From the NCBI GenBank assembly GCA_004835665.1, contig RBKR01000004.1, positions 1,488,001-1,552,000 on the forward strand: DNA of 64,000 bases, given 5' to 3'. Under the pieces are notes generated by a model that was given only the letters and a program-made list of their open reading frames with translations, was not told where the DNA came from and searched no databases. Made by a program: the position numbers and the translations under genes. The stretch's first letter is position 1, and every line of letters begins with the position of its first letter. Below, piece after piece: positions 26,201-39,449 of the stretch. The stretch comes from Phoma sp. XZ068. Lineage: Eukaryota; Ascomycota; Dothideomycetes; Pleosporales; Didymellaceae.

Positions 26201-27239
26201 CTTCTAGAGGCATGCATATTCTAGTATTAGTAACACTAAGTTACTGTCTATAAAAGTTTAGAAAATCTATATTAATATATAGTAGAGAGTACTTATATAC
26301 CTTACCTATTATACTCTTAGTAAGGTTTACTATTTTATAGTTAACTTATAGGAGCTGCCTTAGCGTATAAGTTTAAAGGTATAATATTTTTATATTATAG
26401 CTTAATATATAGACCTAACTATAGTATACTAATTAACACACTATATCTAGCTTTAACTTAACTAGTAGCTAGTTATAGTAGTTTACTATATTTAATATTA
26501 TAGGTTTTAATATTATAGGTTAACCTATAGTAGGGAGTAGTGCTTAGTATACTACTTCTCTAGCTATTCTATATATATTATATTAGTTTACCTTATAAGG
26601 GCTTATATTTAGAGGTTATAGCTTACTCTTAGAGTTTAATATAATAGTAGTAAGAGTAGTTTATTATATACCTATTTGTTAATTAGTTATATTAAAGGTA
26701 AAGCCTATAATAGTAAAGAGCTAAGTAGTATAATTTAAGCCCTTAAGGCAGATATAAGCGTAAGTAGAAAGAAAATAATAAGGAGAGAGGTATATTTTCT
26801 TATAGTTAAGAGTATAGTAGAGAACAGGGCAAGTAAAGAGGTAGATTATAGTTTTATATTACTTAGGCGCTAGTAGAGCTAGCTTAAGGCAAGGAAGAGG
26901 TAACAGAGAGAGGGCTATAGAGTAAGTAAGAATATAAAGAATAGTAAGTAATTGTCTAATATTACTAGTAGCTCTAATTATAAGGTAGAGAGCAGTATTA
27001 AGAAGTTCTAGATAGTAGTAACTTTTTATCTACGTGCTAAATAGGCAGTATAAATATAGTATACTATAAGTAATAGTATATATTAGTATAGTTATATAGT
27101 ATATTAGACATTTCTAAATATTAAACTAAAAGACTATACCTACTATAGGATTGTTATATTAAGTAGTAGCTAGGCCTGCTACTTATAAACTATTAATAAT
27201 AGTTTAACTTTAACAGTTAAACTTGCCTTACAAGCCTTC
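20251..27239. other. moderately RIP-mutated block, genes not identified
   Basis: This stretch keeps visibly more CA and TG dinucleotides than the LTR elements around it. Long minus-strand frames with few interruptions occur, for example about 25.9-26.2 kb, 24.3-24.9 kb and 21.4-21.9 kb, but I recognised no family. It lies immediately downstream of the C-terminal end of the Plavaka-like transposase (27240-27870), so it may be the distal part of that element or older host DNA. No tRNA or rRNA was seen. Confidence 0.4.
20373..20403. repeat. perfect 13-bp inverted repeat with 5-nt loop
   Basis: The arms aacaaccttataa (20373-20385) and ttataaggttgtt (20391-20403) flank taacg. Both arms keep unmutated CA/TG. 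The repeat sits near the change from copia D to the milder block and might mark an element end. Confidence 0.85.
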
Positions 27240-27870
27240 TACTCCTTATTATTATTACTTTATATAACTAGCTACCTTAGCACTTGCATATAATAACATT
27301 CTGCCTAGTTATCTACCTCTACTTAACTAATCTCTAGGCCTTAGAATATACTTGTCTTTATAGTACTAGTCTGCTTACATGCTAATATCTAGGTAAGGTT
27401 ACCTTAACTATAGATATCTATATATTTCCTCTGTTATTTCTAGTACTACTTAAACTATTATATAATATAGTTACTATTCTCTTTAAAAGTTAGTAAGTAG
27501 AGTTTATTATAGAGCTTAAAATTAATATAGTTATTAATATATAATATAGAAGACCTAGCAGACCTTAGCACTATATAGATCCCTCTCTATATTATTAACA
27601 GATTAAATACTCTTCTATTGCTTAGCTAATAAGCATCTATAAAACTTATAGTATCCTTATACTCTAGCTTAATTATCTTATATATTAGATATAGTTATCC
27701 TAGGTTTATAACAGGAATCTAGTTAAGTAGAATGCTAGTATATATTATAGGCAGTAGGGTAAATAGATTAAGTAGATATCTAGGCTAGACAGTAAATATA
27801 AGTTTAACTTAACCTATAGTCTTACTATATAGTTATTAATAGTTATTATAAGAGTATAGAGTTAGCTTTA
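27240..27870 (-). pseudogene. C-terminal part of Plavaka-like transposase, split by chromovirus A
   Basis: On the minus strand a readable frame runs from 27870 to about 27240 with only RIP-type stops. It continues the transposase remnant at 34690-37900 once the 6.8-kb chromovirus A and one copy of its 5-bp target duplication are removed. No catalytic motif lies in this part. The assignment rests on continuity with the better-supported upstream part and on a short block (INNYINF.LYNKLYLLTF) that I judge similar to the end of such proteins. Confidence 0.45.
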
Positions 27871-27875
27871 CTTAA

Positions 27876-28359
27876 TATTAAGGTTATAAACTAAGTAAAG
27901 CTTATAAATACTTCTAAGGTTAGTTCTCTAGAATAAGTACTAGTATAGAAGGGGGTTAGTATAGATGCCTAGTAAAACACTATAATAACTATAGAGTTAA
28001 TAATAAGTAGTATAGATAGTTAATCTGTCTAGCTTAAAAGTTAAGTTAAGTTCTAATAATAAAGTTAATTAATAAGGTTAAATATAATACTATAAGAGTA
28101 GTATTCCTAATTGCTATATACTAAGGAGTGTCCTATATTTCTTATAATATCCTATAAAGTCCTATAGGAGGCCCTATAGTTTCTATAAGTAGTTTATAGT
28201 TTCTATAGGATATATATATAGTGCCTTATACTATCTTATATTCTTAGTATAGTTTATTTCTATAGAATTATAGGACGTTACATAGCCTTCTTAGCCCTAT
28301 ACTATTAATCTATAACTATAACTTTATTATACTATACCTTTTCCTCTAAGATTATAATA
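27876..28359 (-). repeat. 3' LTR of chromovirus A
   Basis: This 484-bp LTR is a direct repeat of 34201-34684. It is preceded by target duplication cttaa at 27871-27875 and followed at 28360 by the polypurine tract on the minus strand. Confidence 0.93.
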
Positions 28360-31300
28360 CTATTCTTCTTCTTTATAGTTTATATCCTTATAAACTAATA
28401 AATAGTTTTTTAAAGTACCTAAGCCTAATATATAATAGGAACCTAAATTAATAATATTAGATATCTTACTATAGTTACCTATAAGTACTATATAAAGAAG
28501 AACTTACCTTATAAGATGTCTTTATTATATAAGAAGTATAGAAACTATAAATATAATAGAATAAAGAAGTATAAGCCTATAGATCTACCTGTTCCTAACT
28601 TCTCTAAAATTAATAATAAGATATTATATCTAGAAGAAATAGAAGATAAGGCTGCTAAAGCTAAGGAAGCTATAATAGCTACTTTATAGGCTACCTATAC
28701 TAAATTAAATAAGGTATATAAATAAAAGAAATTCTTAAAGTATTATAAATAGTAATAGTTTAATATAAGTACTTAGTTTATTAAGGATATAGAGCACCTA
28801 GAGCAATAGGAGTTATTACTTAATAATATTACTATACTTAAGAATAAGTTAATACCTAGCTTACTTGCACTAGACTAGGTAATATATTCTCTACCTTTAG
28901 ATTCTAATACTACTAATACTAGTATAATAGCTAGCAGCAGTTTATAAGGTTTATTAATAGTTTCTATATATTTTCTAAGTTAGGGTATCCTAACTACTTA
29001 ACTAGGTATTTGTCTTTATATTCTTTCTTTTAATATTATATTATTTTTTTAACTTCCTACTTAGTCTCTTTCTTAACCTAGTAGTAGAAGTCCTTCTAGA
29101 TTAGTATATTAAGATCTACTAGTTTTAGTAGTAATATATAGAATATAGGGTGTATTCTAGCATCCTATAGTAGCTTAAGTTAATAGTTTATAAGGCTAAT
29201 TTACCTAGAAATAAAAAATAGTCTAACCTTAATATAATCTAGTTTTTTTATTAGTCTTTATATTTATAAGTTTTTTATAAGGAGATAGACTTTATCCCCC
29301 TCTTTTAGCTAAGGTACTATTTTTCTTTTCTAATTAATATAAGAGATTGCTTGTTATTAAGCCTTGTTAATATTTTTAAGCAACTTTTAGTATACTTTCT
29401 TTAGTCTATATACTAAGGTTATTACTAAATCTATTTAAATATTACTATTAAGAGATCTTATAAAGAGATTTAGATATCTTCTATAATTTATAAAGAATAG
29501 TATTATACCTATTACTTCTAATAATTTATTATTATATATAATCTATACTATAGGTAACAGTAAGACCTAGTTATCTTACTTCTAGTTGCTATATATTCTT
29601 AAGTATATTTCTATAGTCTAATTTATTCTTTCTATTTATCTGTCTATTTGTAGATAATATATAGTTAATAGCTTTTTCTTAGTACTAATAGCTACTATAA
29701 GTATAGTCTAATAGTTTAATATAAAGAGCTTATCTCTATTACTAATAATTAATTCTAGTATACTATAGTAATAGATAATTCTATTTAGGAACACTTATAT
29801 AAGCTACTCTGCAGTATAACTATATTAAAATAGTATTATTTCTGCTACTTTAGTAAACCTATCTACTATAATAAAGATTAAGTTATAGGTATATCCTATA
29901 ATAGGGTCCTTAGAGATTAGTAGTTATATAATAAAATCTATTATAATGTTTGTCTATAGTGCTGTTAGTAGCTCTATTGCTTATATCTCTCTATACTTTA
30001 TATATATACTATATTTATTCTGTTAGTAATTAATATAGTTCTTAATAAACTTAGTAACTTTATTCTTTATATAGCTAAACTTATAGTATTATCTAATAAG
30101 TTTTATTATTTATGTTATACTAGAGTGTCTATAAAGCAGGTTATTATAATAATAGCTTATAATTTTGTTTTCTAATTCCTCTAGTACCTTTATAGGTATA
30201 TGCTATTCCTACTAAACTTATATTATATTATTAAGCTGCTAAGATAGTCCTAGTAACCTATTCTTATTAATTCTAAGTATAGTAAACTAGTTAATAGTTT
30301 TTTCTCTAGCTAGATTATATTATCTACTAAGTATATTAGCTCTACTATTGTCTTTTCCTAGAGTATATAGTATCTTAAACTTATACTGTCCTAATAGCTT
30401 AGACTAGTATACTTATTATTAGTTAAGTGTCTTAGTAGTAGTAAAGTATACTAAGTTCTTATAATCTATATAGATAGTAAGTTCTAAACAACTTTCTATA
30501 TAGATTCTCTAATATTCTAGGGCTAATATAATAGCTAGTAATTCTTTATTATATATATTATATTATTCTTCTAGTTCTAAGAACTTTTTAGAGTAGTAGG
30601 TAATTAGGTGCTATTATCTATCTTATTCTTGTATAGTATAAGCTCCTAATACTAAATCTAAAGTATCTATCTTAATTTAAAGTAGTTTTCTACTCTTAAA
30701 TATAATTATTATAGGTAGCTTAATATAGGACTGTTTAAGCAACTAGAAAGTATCCTCTTATACTTATTTCTACTTAAATAGTATATTCTTCTATATAAGC
30801 TTTATAAGTAGTAAGGCCTTAAGTAAATAGTCCTTAATAAAGTATTAGTTAAAGTTAATAAATTCTAGAAATTCCTAAATTCCTTTAAGGGAGGTAGGAG
30901 TTAGCTAATCTTTTATAACCTAAATCTTTATTTTACTTATCTTAACTCTATATCTTCTTATAATATAGCTAAGGAATTCTACTTCTTCCTTATACTATTT
31001 ATACTTCTTAGGTTTAAGTTAAAGATCTACCTTTTTTAGGTATTCTAACACTTCCCTAATATAGTAAATATATTCTTCTAGTATTACTAAATATACTAGG
31101 ATATTATTAAAGTATGCTACTACTATAATATCTAAGTACACTCTTAATATATTATTAATAAGGGCCTAATATATAGCTAGTATATTAGTAAGCCTAAATA
31201 GTATTACTAAATACTTAAAATAACTATAGCGTGTTCTAAATATAGTCTTCTATTCTTTACCTTCCTTTATATATATAAGGTTATACGCTCTGTGTAAATT

Positions 31301-32900
31301 AAGTATAGTAAAGTATTATACTCTAGATAACTAATCCTATAATTCCTTAATATTTAGTAATAGATACTAATTCTTAATTATAATATTATTAAGTTTCTAG
31401 TAGTTAATATATATTTATAATTTACTATCTTTCTTTAGTATAAAGAGAACTAGGAATCCTGCTAGTAATTCTAATTCTTATATAAATCCTTTCTTAAGGT
31501 TTTTATTAATATATTCCTTAAGTATACTAAGTTCTTTCTTAGACATTCTATATATAGGCCTAAAAGGCAGTTCCTTTCCTTTCTAGAGCTTAATCTTATA
31601 ATCCTAGAGTTTATACTATAGTAATATCTTTATAGTCTTCTTATTATAGAAGAGTTCTATATAACTCTTATATTCTTCTAGGATATTAGAAGGTATACTA
31701 TCTTTTTCTTTAACTATTGCTTTATAACTAGTAGAGTATTCTGCATCTATATAGTTAACTACTCTATCTTAGCACGTCTTATATATTAAAGAGATATTAT
31801 TAATCTTCTTCTTATCTACTAGTTATATTATAAACTACACAGGCTATAATATAGTAGTGCTATATCTATATTAACTTAATAAAAGCTGTTAATTCTTTTA
31901 ATTAATATCTAGATTATGCTCTCTTAACTATAGAAGTCCTAATATAATATTATAAGTAGCTATCCTAAAAGTATCTAGAGTTATTTCCTTATAGTATCTA
32001 TAGATCTAGAAGAGTACTATAGTTACTTTATATATAATCTTAGATTTCTTAGGTATTAGTTCTTTATTAGCTACTCTAAGTAGGTAAGGTATTGTCTTCT
32101 AAGTAGGGTATAGTCTAGCTAGCTATACTACTTATAAAGAGATATAATTAGACTATACTCTAGAGTCTAAGAGTGCCTTTATCTATCTTCTATTTACCTT
32201 AATAGGTAACTTAATTAGTTAGTAATTACTTTTAATACTATTAATAGATTAATCTCTAGTGCCTACTAGTGCTACCCTAAAAAAGAATTCTCTTGTCTAA
32301 AGCTATTACTTTACTTTTTTTCTTTATAGGTCTTATAGTAGGGATTAAGGTAGGTCTGCTAATACTAGTTAAAGTATTACTTATTTACTACTAGTTCTTA
32401 TTATCTATACTTAGACTTGTTCTAGCTAGAAAAGTATTAGTTATTATATTTATCTATTAGGTATAGTATATAGTAGTCCTCCTTATAATCTTCCTATTAT
32501 AGTTTATATAGATATCTCTTTAGAAACTATTCTAAATTAAGCTTCTCTAAGTAATATATCTAGTAACTATTATAGTAGTATACTATCTATAATAGTGCTC
32601 TATAGTATAGGTTTCTTAGGTCTAGGCTATAATTAGGTTCTAGGTAATTATTATCCTAGTTCTAATATACTTCTAGTTAACAATATTATTAGTATTCTTT
32701 ATATAACTTATTATACTAATTTTCTTTATTATTATCTACCTTAATAGAGGGGATAATTAGGTCTTAATATAATTTAGCGTAGGCTTTGTTATTAGCTTTC
32801 TTAGCTTTATATTACTTATATTCTTAATAATATATATTATATTATACTCTATATTATACTATAGTAGAATATACTAGCTTATCCTAATCTTTATTATCCT
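28360..32900 (-). pseudogene. pol remnant of chromovirus A (protease to chromodomain)
   Basis: Reverse transcriptase on the minus strand at about 31090-31330 reads FTILNLHRAYN, then K*KTIFRTRYSYFKYLV, with the YLDD box mutated to YFNN at 31103-31114. The integrase tail near 29270-29308 reads EGDKVYLLIKN. The chromodomain at about 28936-29040 keeps KYLVK*LGYP and EN.*, where the stops replace the aromatic-cage tryptophans. Integrase core and RNase H fill about 29.3-30.9 kb, and protease would lie near 32.2 kb. Changes such as GAT GAT to AAT AAT and TGG to TAG are the two strand outcomes of CpA-to-TpA mutation. Confidence 0.87.
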
Positions 32901-34200
32901 CTAGGTATTATCTAGGTAGTTATAGTATATTGTTCTTAGTATTAGGTGCCTAGGTTACTTAGAATTTATAGTATAAGGTTATAGCTATACTAGAAGCTTC
33001 TAGGATTTTAAGGTATTCTTCCCTTAATATCTATATAATTATATATTTATTAGCTATATAGGTGCTTGTATACCTATAACCTTAAAGGTACTAATTTATA
33101 TATAACTTCTAGTTTAGTATCTTTATTATATTCTAACTCTAGATCCTCTATAAGTTATTTAATTCTATTAGTAAGAATCTTCTATTTATTACTAGTATCC
33201 TTGCTATCTAGCCTGCTAGCTAATATATTAATCTATTAGAACACTTTATTCTAGTAACAGTCTCTAGCAAAGTAGCCTAGTTTACTATAGTTATAATAGG
33301 TTTAGTCCTTATTACTTTTATTATTATTATATCCCTTCTTTTTATTCTATTATAGTTTTATAGTTATTAGCCCCTTATTTATATTAGATAGGTCTATTGC
33401 CTTAGGTCTATAGTACCTACTCTAAGTATTACTATAAATATAGTAACCTATATTAGGTTAATAGTTATTTCTATAGTTACTATAATAAGCGTAGTTATTC
33501 TATTAGTTATATTATAGTTAAGGTAGCTAGCCTATAGCTTAAGTATATAGGTTATTATACAGCTCTTATTAGAGCTTATATAGTTTAATATTAAGGTTAA
33601 TTACTATATTAATAAGGTTATCTAAGGTTTCTATACTTGCACTAGTGTATATTAGTTCTTTCTTTACCTTAGGCTTAAGTTCTTAATAAAATATTATAGT
33701 TAATATAGTATTATTCTAGTCTATATTAGCTATAAGTTACTAGAACTTAGTAATATAGTTAGTAGTAGATTAGGTCTAATAAATATATTAGATGTCTTAT
33801 CTAGCAATAGTAGGTTTATTTAAGACTTTAAAGATTAGGCAGATCTTATCTTTAAAAGTATTAAAGTCTTCTATCTATATATTAACCTTATTAGAGGTGT
33901 TGTCCTTACTATAGAGTTAAATAAAAGGTTTAATCTAAGTAAACGCTTTTCTATATATATAGCTAGCTACTAAGGTAACCCTCTTCTTAGCCTCTACCTT
34001 GTCTCCTTAGAATATAAAGAATAAGTTCTATTATATTAACTAGTTATCTAGCTTGCTATAGTCTCCCTTATAGAGATTAGGTTACTTAATATTAATAGTA
34101 GTAGTAGTAATAGTTCCTTCTATTATATTAATGTTAGAGTATAAGCTAGTAAGAGTAACTCTAGTTTCTAAAGTAGTACTTATCTTAGAGGTGTTTAAAA
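32901..34200 (-). pseudogene. gag remnant of chromovirus A with mutated CCHC knuckle
   Basis: The minus strand at 33298-33257 reads as a retroviral-type zinc knuckle, C-x2-C-x4-H-x4-C. The first two Cys codons are TAT, the His is TAC and the last Cys is still TGT, followed by GKLG- and FARD-type residues. Upstream (33.3-34.2 kb) lies the capsid region next to the 5' LTR, broken by stops. This position between the 5' LTR and pol is normal for gag. Confidence 0.8.
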
Positions 34201-34684
34201 TATTAAGGTTATAAACTAAGCAAAGCTTATAAATACTTCTAAGGTTAGTTCTTTAGAATAAGTGCTAGTATAAAAGGGGGTTAGTATAGATACCTAATAA
34301 AATACTATAATAACTATAAGATTAATAATAAGTAGTATAGATAGTTAATCTATCTAGCTTAAAAGTTAGGTTAAGTTTTAATAATAAAGTTAATTAATAA
34401 GGTTAAATATAATACTATAAGAGTAGTATTCCTAATTGCTATATACTAAGAAGTGTCTTATATTTCTTATAATATCCTATAAAGTCCTATAGAAGGCCCT
34501 GTAGTTTCTATAAGTAGTTTATAGTTTCTATAGGATATATATATAGTACCTTATACTATCTTATATTCTTAGTATAGTTTATTTCTATAGGATTATAAGA
34601 TGTTATATAGCCTTCTTAGCCCTATACTATTAATCTATAACTATAACTTTGTTATACTATATCTCTTCCTCTAAGATTATAATA
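34201..34684 (-). repeat. 5' LTR of chromovirus A
   Basis: This 484-bp LTR pairs with 27876-28359. It is followed by the target duplication cttaa at 34685-34689. Confidence 0.93.
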
Positions 34685-34689
34685 CTTAA

Positions 34690-37600
34690 TTACTAAAATT
34701 AGTAGTAATTATAAAATCCCTCCTCTACTCTCTTAAAGAACCCTATAGCCTATATTAGATAACCTAATAAGTTATAAATTTAGTATTAGTTAGATATTTG
34801 CCCTTATACTGCTAGTAACTTATTAATAGATAGACCTATACTATAGTATTTTCTATTAAACACTCTAGTTTAGTGTTAGTTATAGATATACTATTAAGTA
34901 GAGTATAAATATCTGCTTAATCTTATATAAATATTATTAATACTTAAGTTAGGTTAGAGATGCTAGATAGGCAAGCTGCCTCTCTAATTAGTACCTATGT
35001 TCCTATAAGTATAAGGTTTGTATTTATATACCTTATTTATATATTAAATATCTAGCCTAGACTCTAGCTAATACTATATAATTAAATAGGACCTAAGATA
35101 GTAGTTATATAGATATTATCTATCTACTTTATTACTTTACTTATCTAGAAACTCTCTTTAGTAATTATATAAGCTTTAAGAGATAATATTATAACTATTC
35201 TACTATTTAGGCGTTCTAGCTGCAAGAGGAAGTCTCTCTTATTAGTAAGTTTATATATAACCTTTAGTAGAAAGTTGTATAGCGCCTTACTATTAGGCCT
35301 AGTATTATACCTATTTAGACTTTTATAAGTTTTAATAAAGTACCTCTAGTATATTAATCTATAGAGCTTAGAGAGGTTAAAGTGCCTAATATATAGATTA
35401 TCCTTCTTATATAGGTAGAAAGATTAAAACAGGTGCTTAAGTATATCTATCTACTTTAATATATTATCTAGGTATACTAGTATATTATTATTATAAGATC
35501 TATACTATATAATTATAATAAAGTTATAGACTACCTTTATAAAGTATACTATATATAGGTGTTTCTTATATAGTATAGGTATAATAACTATAATAAGCTG
35601 TCTTATAATAGCTTTCTACTTATCTCTAGTCTATTAGGTAACTTTACTAAAGTCTGTCTAGGTAAACCTATAAAAATTAGTATATACTAGTATATCTCTA
35701 AAGTATTAATTAAGTAGGGTCCTCTTATTATGTATACTCTCTATAACCTTTACTCTAGCCTATACCTATTTCTTAGGTATAACCTAGCTAATAAGCTGCT
35801 AAATCTATATTACTATATATATAATAAGACCTTTAAGCAGCTAGTGCAGGATATCTGCAAGTATGCCCTTATAGATATTAAAATAAGTATAGTTCTAGGT
35901 AAAATATAGTATATTATATACCTAGTTATTGCTTAATAGTTTAATATAGGTAATATATTATCTCTATATCTGCGCTTATATATCTAGATATATTCTAAAA
36001 GCCTATAGGCCTTTTAATAACTCTCCTTGCTTTCTTAGAGGAACCTTACAGATAGTATAATATTAGTTATTCTTAATACCTATTATAAGTGTCTACTCTT
36101 AATAATCTATAATAATACTATATATTATTAGATAATATATATATATCTAGCTATTAGCGCACAGCATATCCTTACTATTTTAACTAATTATCTCTAGTGC
36201 TGTGCTTAGGTTAGTAGATATATATATATACTATAGACAAGAGTATAAGAAAGAATAGTTTAACTTATAGTAAAGAATATAGGATATAGCGCTATAATAT
36301 AACCTATACTTTATTCTATCCCTGCTACTAACCTAACTATACTTTATAATAGGTATAAACCTAAGTAATATAATACTATACTAATTATAAGCCTATTAAA
36401 TATCTCTCTTAATATTCTCTATTGTTAGATATATAGGCTAATATACTATATTACTATATAATATAGTTATTAGGGTCTTATCTACTACTATTAGTATTAG
36501 TACTACTATTACGCTAGAGGGCAGCTTTGCCTATATTACCTACTACTAGTTACTAGTATATAGTTTATTATATACCTAAATACTACTTATCTTATTATAG
36601 AATAATTTTATTAGCCTATAGTATATAACCTCCTTAAATAGTTAGTAGGCTAGTAAAAACCTTATAATATTAGTAGTATTATAGTAGACTATCTTAATTA
36701 TAACAGGTAGGCCTTTACTATCTACACCTATAGAAATATCTATATAGTAGGCTTAGAAGCCTTTACCTAGTATTCTAAACAGGATATATTCTAGTCTCTA
36801 GTTCTACTAGTAGGCACTTATAAATAATAGTATACTATAAAGTAGGTATATTTATAGGTCTAATAATAGAGAATCTATGTCTCCTTGTATATATTATACC
36901 TTATATAGCTAAAATATAAAGGTATAGTCTAACTAGGACTTAAAGCTAAGCTTATTAAGTTAGTTTAAATAAAACCTATTCCTAATATTATATTAGTAAG
37001 TATAGGGAGTATAGGCTGCAAACTATATAAGTATAATATAATATACCTTTGTCTAGCCCTCTAGCCTAAACCTACTAGCACTCTATTATTAGACTTATAA
37101 GTTACTTAGAATAGGAACTATAGTAAGGTTACTAAGATAATACTACTATAACTTATAGTAGTTAATATACTAGTAGTACTACTATTACTAAGTAGAAGTA
37201 TATACTTAAGTAGCCTTTCTTCTATTTTAACCTCTTTAACGCACTAGGATAGGACTAGTATATTAAATTCCTTAATATCCTAAACTAGGCCTAGTATATA
37301 TAGAAATCTATAGGTCTCTAAGTATAATTCTATATTCTATATATTGCTTAATACTCTATTACTATATATATATATAGAGTCTACTTAAGGTTAAGGTGCT
37401 CTAAGTAGGTCTCTTATATATACTATAATTAGTAGTAGAGTCTAGGTATTTCTATAATACTTTATAGAGTGTAAGATTATATATAGCTTATAGGCACTAT
37501 ACTAACACTAGTTTATTAGGTTCTTTTAATATAACTATATATATTTTACTATACTAGCATAAGAGAGTATACGCTTAAGGCAGTATCTATATATTAGATT

Positions 37601-37900
37601 AAATATCTTTATAGTTTTAGGTATTAGGGTAATATTAGCTAGTTTAGCAGGGCTAATATAGCAGGGTAATAATATACTCTAAGGTAGAGTATAATATCTA
37701 GCATTTTAAGTTATGCTATTTAATGCTGTAAACCTTAACTAGAATAGCTATAATATACTATAGGTAATATAATACTCTAACCTATAGTATATTGTCTAGC
37801 TATCTTGCTTATAGTTAGTTTAAGAGAACCCTCTAGAGTAGATATAGAATTATATTAAAGTAGTTATAGAATATAAAGTAGATATCTAGTTCTATAGATG
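34690..37900 (-). pseudogene. Plavaka-like (CMC-type) DNA transposase remnant, main part
   Basis: The minus strand carries blocks that I recognise from fungal Plavaka transposases, a branch of the CACTA-related CMC group. Near 36.4-36.56 kb it reads **.V..AKLPSSV, then VDKTLIT, then PIYLTI. This corresponds to the family's WW..Q..LP, SDKT and P.YLTIGN motifs. Near 35.2-35.5 kb it reads LVYLDN.LK, HFNLSKLYRL, then RYNTRPNSKALYNFLLK and NKRDFLLQLERLN, matching the family's FNIPKLH...YNTE...H..F.K...N.RD...Q...L region. Mutation is milder than in the LTR elements. Exact ends are unclear. Chromovirus A separates the last ~200 codons (27240-27870). The assignment is from memory of family motifs, unaided by a search. 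Confidence 0.62.
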
Positions 37901-39449
37901 CTGTTAAAAGTCTAGTTAGTCTATAGGTAGTAGTTTAAAATAATTAGATAAGCTTAAACTAGTACTATATATATAATTAGTAGAACTCTATTTTAACTTT
38001 TATTGTTGCTCCCTCTTAGTATTGTTAAAAATTAAAGTAGATTAATAGTTTAAGTTCTTTCTAGGAATGTATGTTTAATATTATAGTCTATAGAGCTTAA
38101 TATATCTCTATTACTAGTTTATTTAAGAAACAAAGTGTTAATTAACTTTATTTATTAATAATTAAAGTCTGCTTAAAGTTACTCTTTTAGTCCTTTATAT
38201 AATTCTTGTAGAAAAGTTAGTTTATAAGGTGCTAGTAGTAATAGTATTCTTATTACTTCTACTTAGATTATAGACTATAATATTATATTATATTATCTAC
38301 TTAGCAGCACTATATTTATTACTTGCTAATATATATAGTATATAGAGGTAATTACTTAGCAGATAGAAAATACAACCTATATAATAATATCTTATATAAG
38401 TAAGCCTGCTAGATTATATTATAGCTAAAGAAGCTATTAGTTTGCTAATTAATTATTCTTATACTAAGGGTTATAGCAATATTTAGGCTAGATATATAGC
38501 AGAGAATTATCTTCCTTATTAGTATAAGCAATTAACTAATATAAGACTATAATTAGTAACCTTAATTCTATATTAACCTTAGTTATAATTTATTCTCTAT
38601 AGCTTCTATACTATAGATAGTAGTGCTATAGGTAGTCTTAGAGTAGACCTGCATTTTTATCTATATAGTATCTAACTAGACTCTATACTATAGTAGGCCT
38701 AAATTTCTAAACTCTACCCTATTAGTGCTAGAATAAAGACAGCTATTAATTATATATATTCTAAGCTATTAATATCTTAAGGGCTTTCTTTAGTTACTAC
38801 AAATCTCTTATCTAGTATATAATAATATCCTTAAACTTAATTAAAATATTTTTAGTTATTATTTAAGTTAACTACTATAACTTATATACTAGATTCTATA
38901 ACCTAAAAACTCCTAGTAAAACAACTCTTAGTTATATATAAATACACTAGTAAGTAGAATATCTAATAGTAAGAGCTAGAGGCAGGTAGAGGTAAAATAG
39001 AACTAAAAGTAAGAGTAAGAGGCTTTACTTTGCATAGCTACTTTTATTATATATAACTAAGCTATTACTAACTACTCTTAGACTGCAGGAGTTCTAGATC
39101 TAGGTTACTTACTATATAAGGACTTAATCTATAGTAGTATAGTATAACTAGATCTTACTATAGGACACAGTATACCTTAATACCTTTATTAGTATATATC
39201 TAGTAAGAGTAAAAAGAGTAGTTAGTTTTTGTCTACCTGCTAATAGAATTTCTCTATCTCTATAAAGTAGATAAAACTCCTTTATCTCTAAGTATTAGAT
39301 ATATCTAATAGTAATAGCTTCTTTATACTTAGTTCTACTACTATATATATAATAGCAGCTAAATACTTATTAAGAGTAGACTATTCTTACTATTTAAATC
39401 TATACTATTAGCTATAGTAAGTCCTATCTTTAATAGAGGTAAAAGAGTA
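37901..39449. other. degenerate DNA, no gene recognised
   Basis: This lies between the divergently oriented Plavaka-like remnant (minus) and the plus-strand remnant that starts near 39.5 kb. It could contain the shared 5' region of the two. No motif was recognised on either strand. Confidence 0.35.

Larger units (their letters stand above)
27876..34684 (-). mobile_element. complete RIP-degraded chromovirus, family A (6809 bp)
   Basis: This full-length Ty3/gypsy chromovirus has two 484-bp LTRs offset by exactly 6325 bp at both boundaries. It is flanked by the 5-bp target duplication cttaa at 27871-27875 and 34685-34689. LTR termini are tattaagg...ataata, from TG...CA after RIP. On the minus strand gag, pol and a C-terminal chromodomain follow in the canonical order, and a purine tract (aaagaagaagaa, minus strand) abuts the 3' LTR at 28360. 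The two LTRs differ mainly by C/T and G/A changes. It interrupts the Plavaka-like transposase remnant. Confidence 0.93.

Noticed and set aside
20251..27239. Telomere-linked RecQ-type helicase in the milder block
   Set aside because: I looked for Walker A, DEAH and helicase C motifs in minus- and plus-strand readings and found none I could support.
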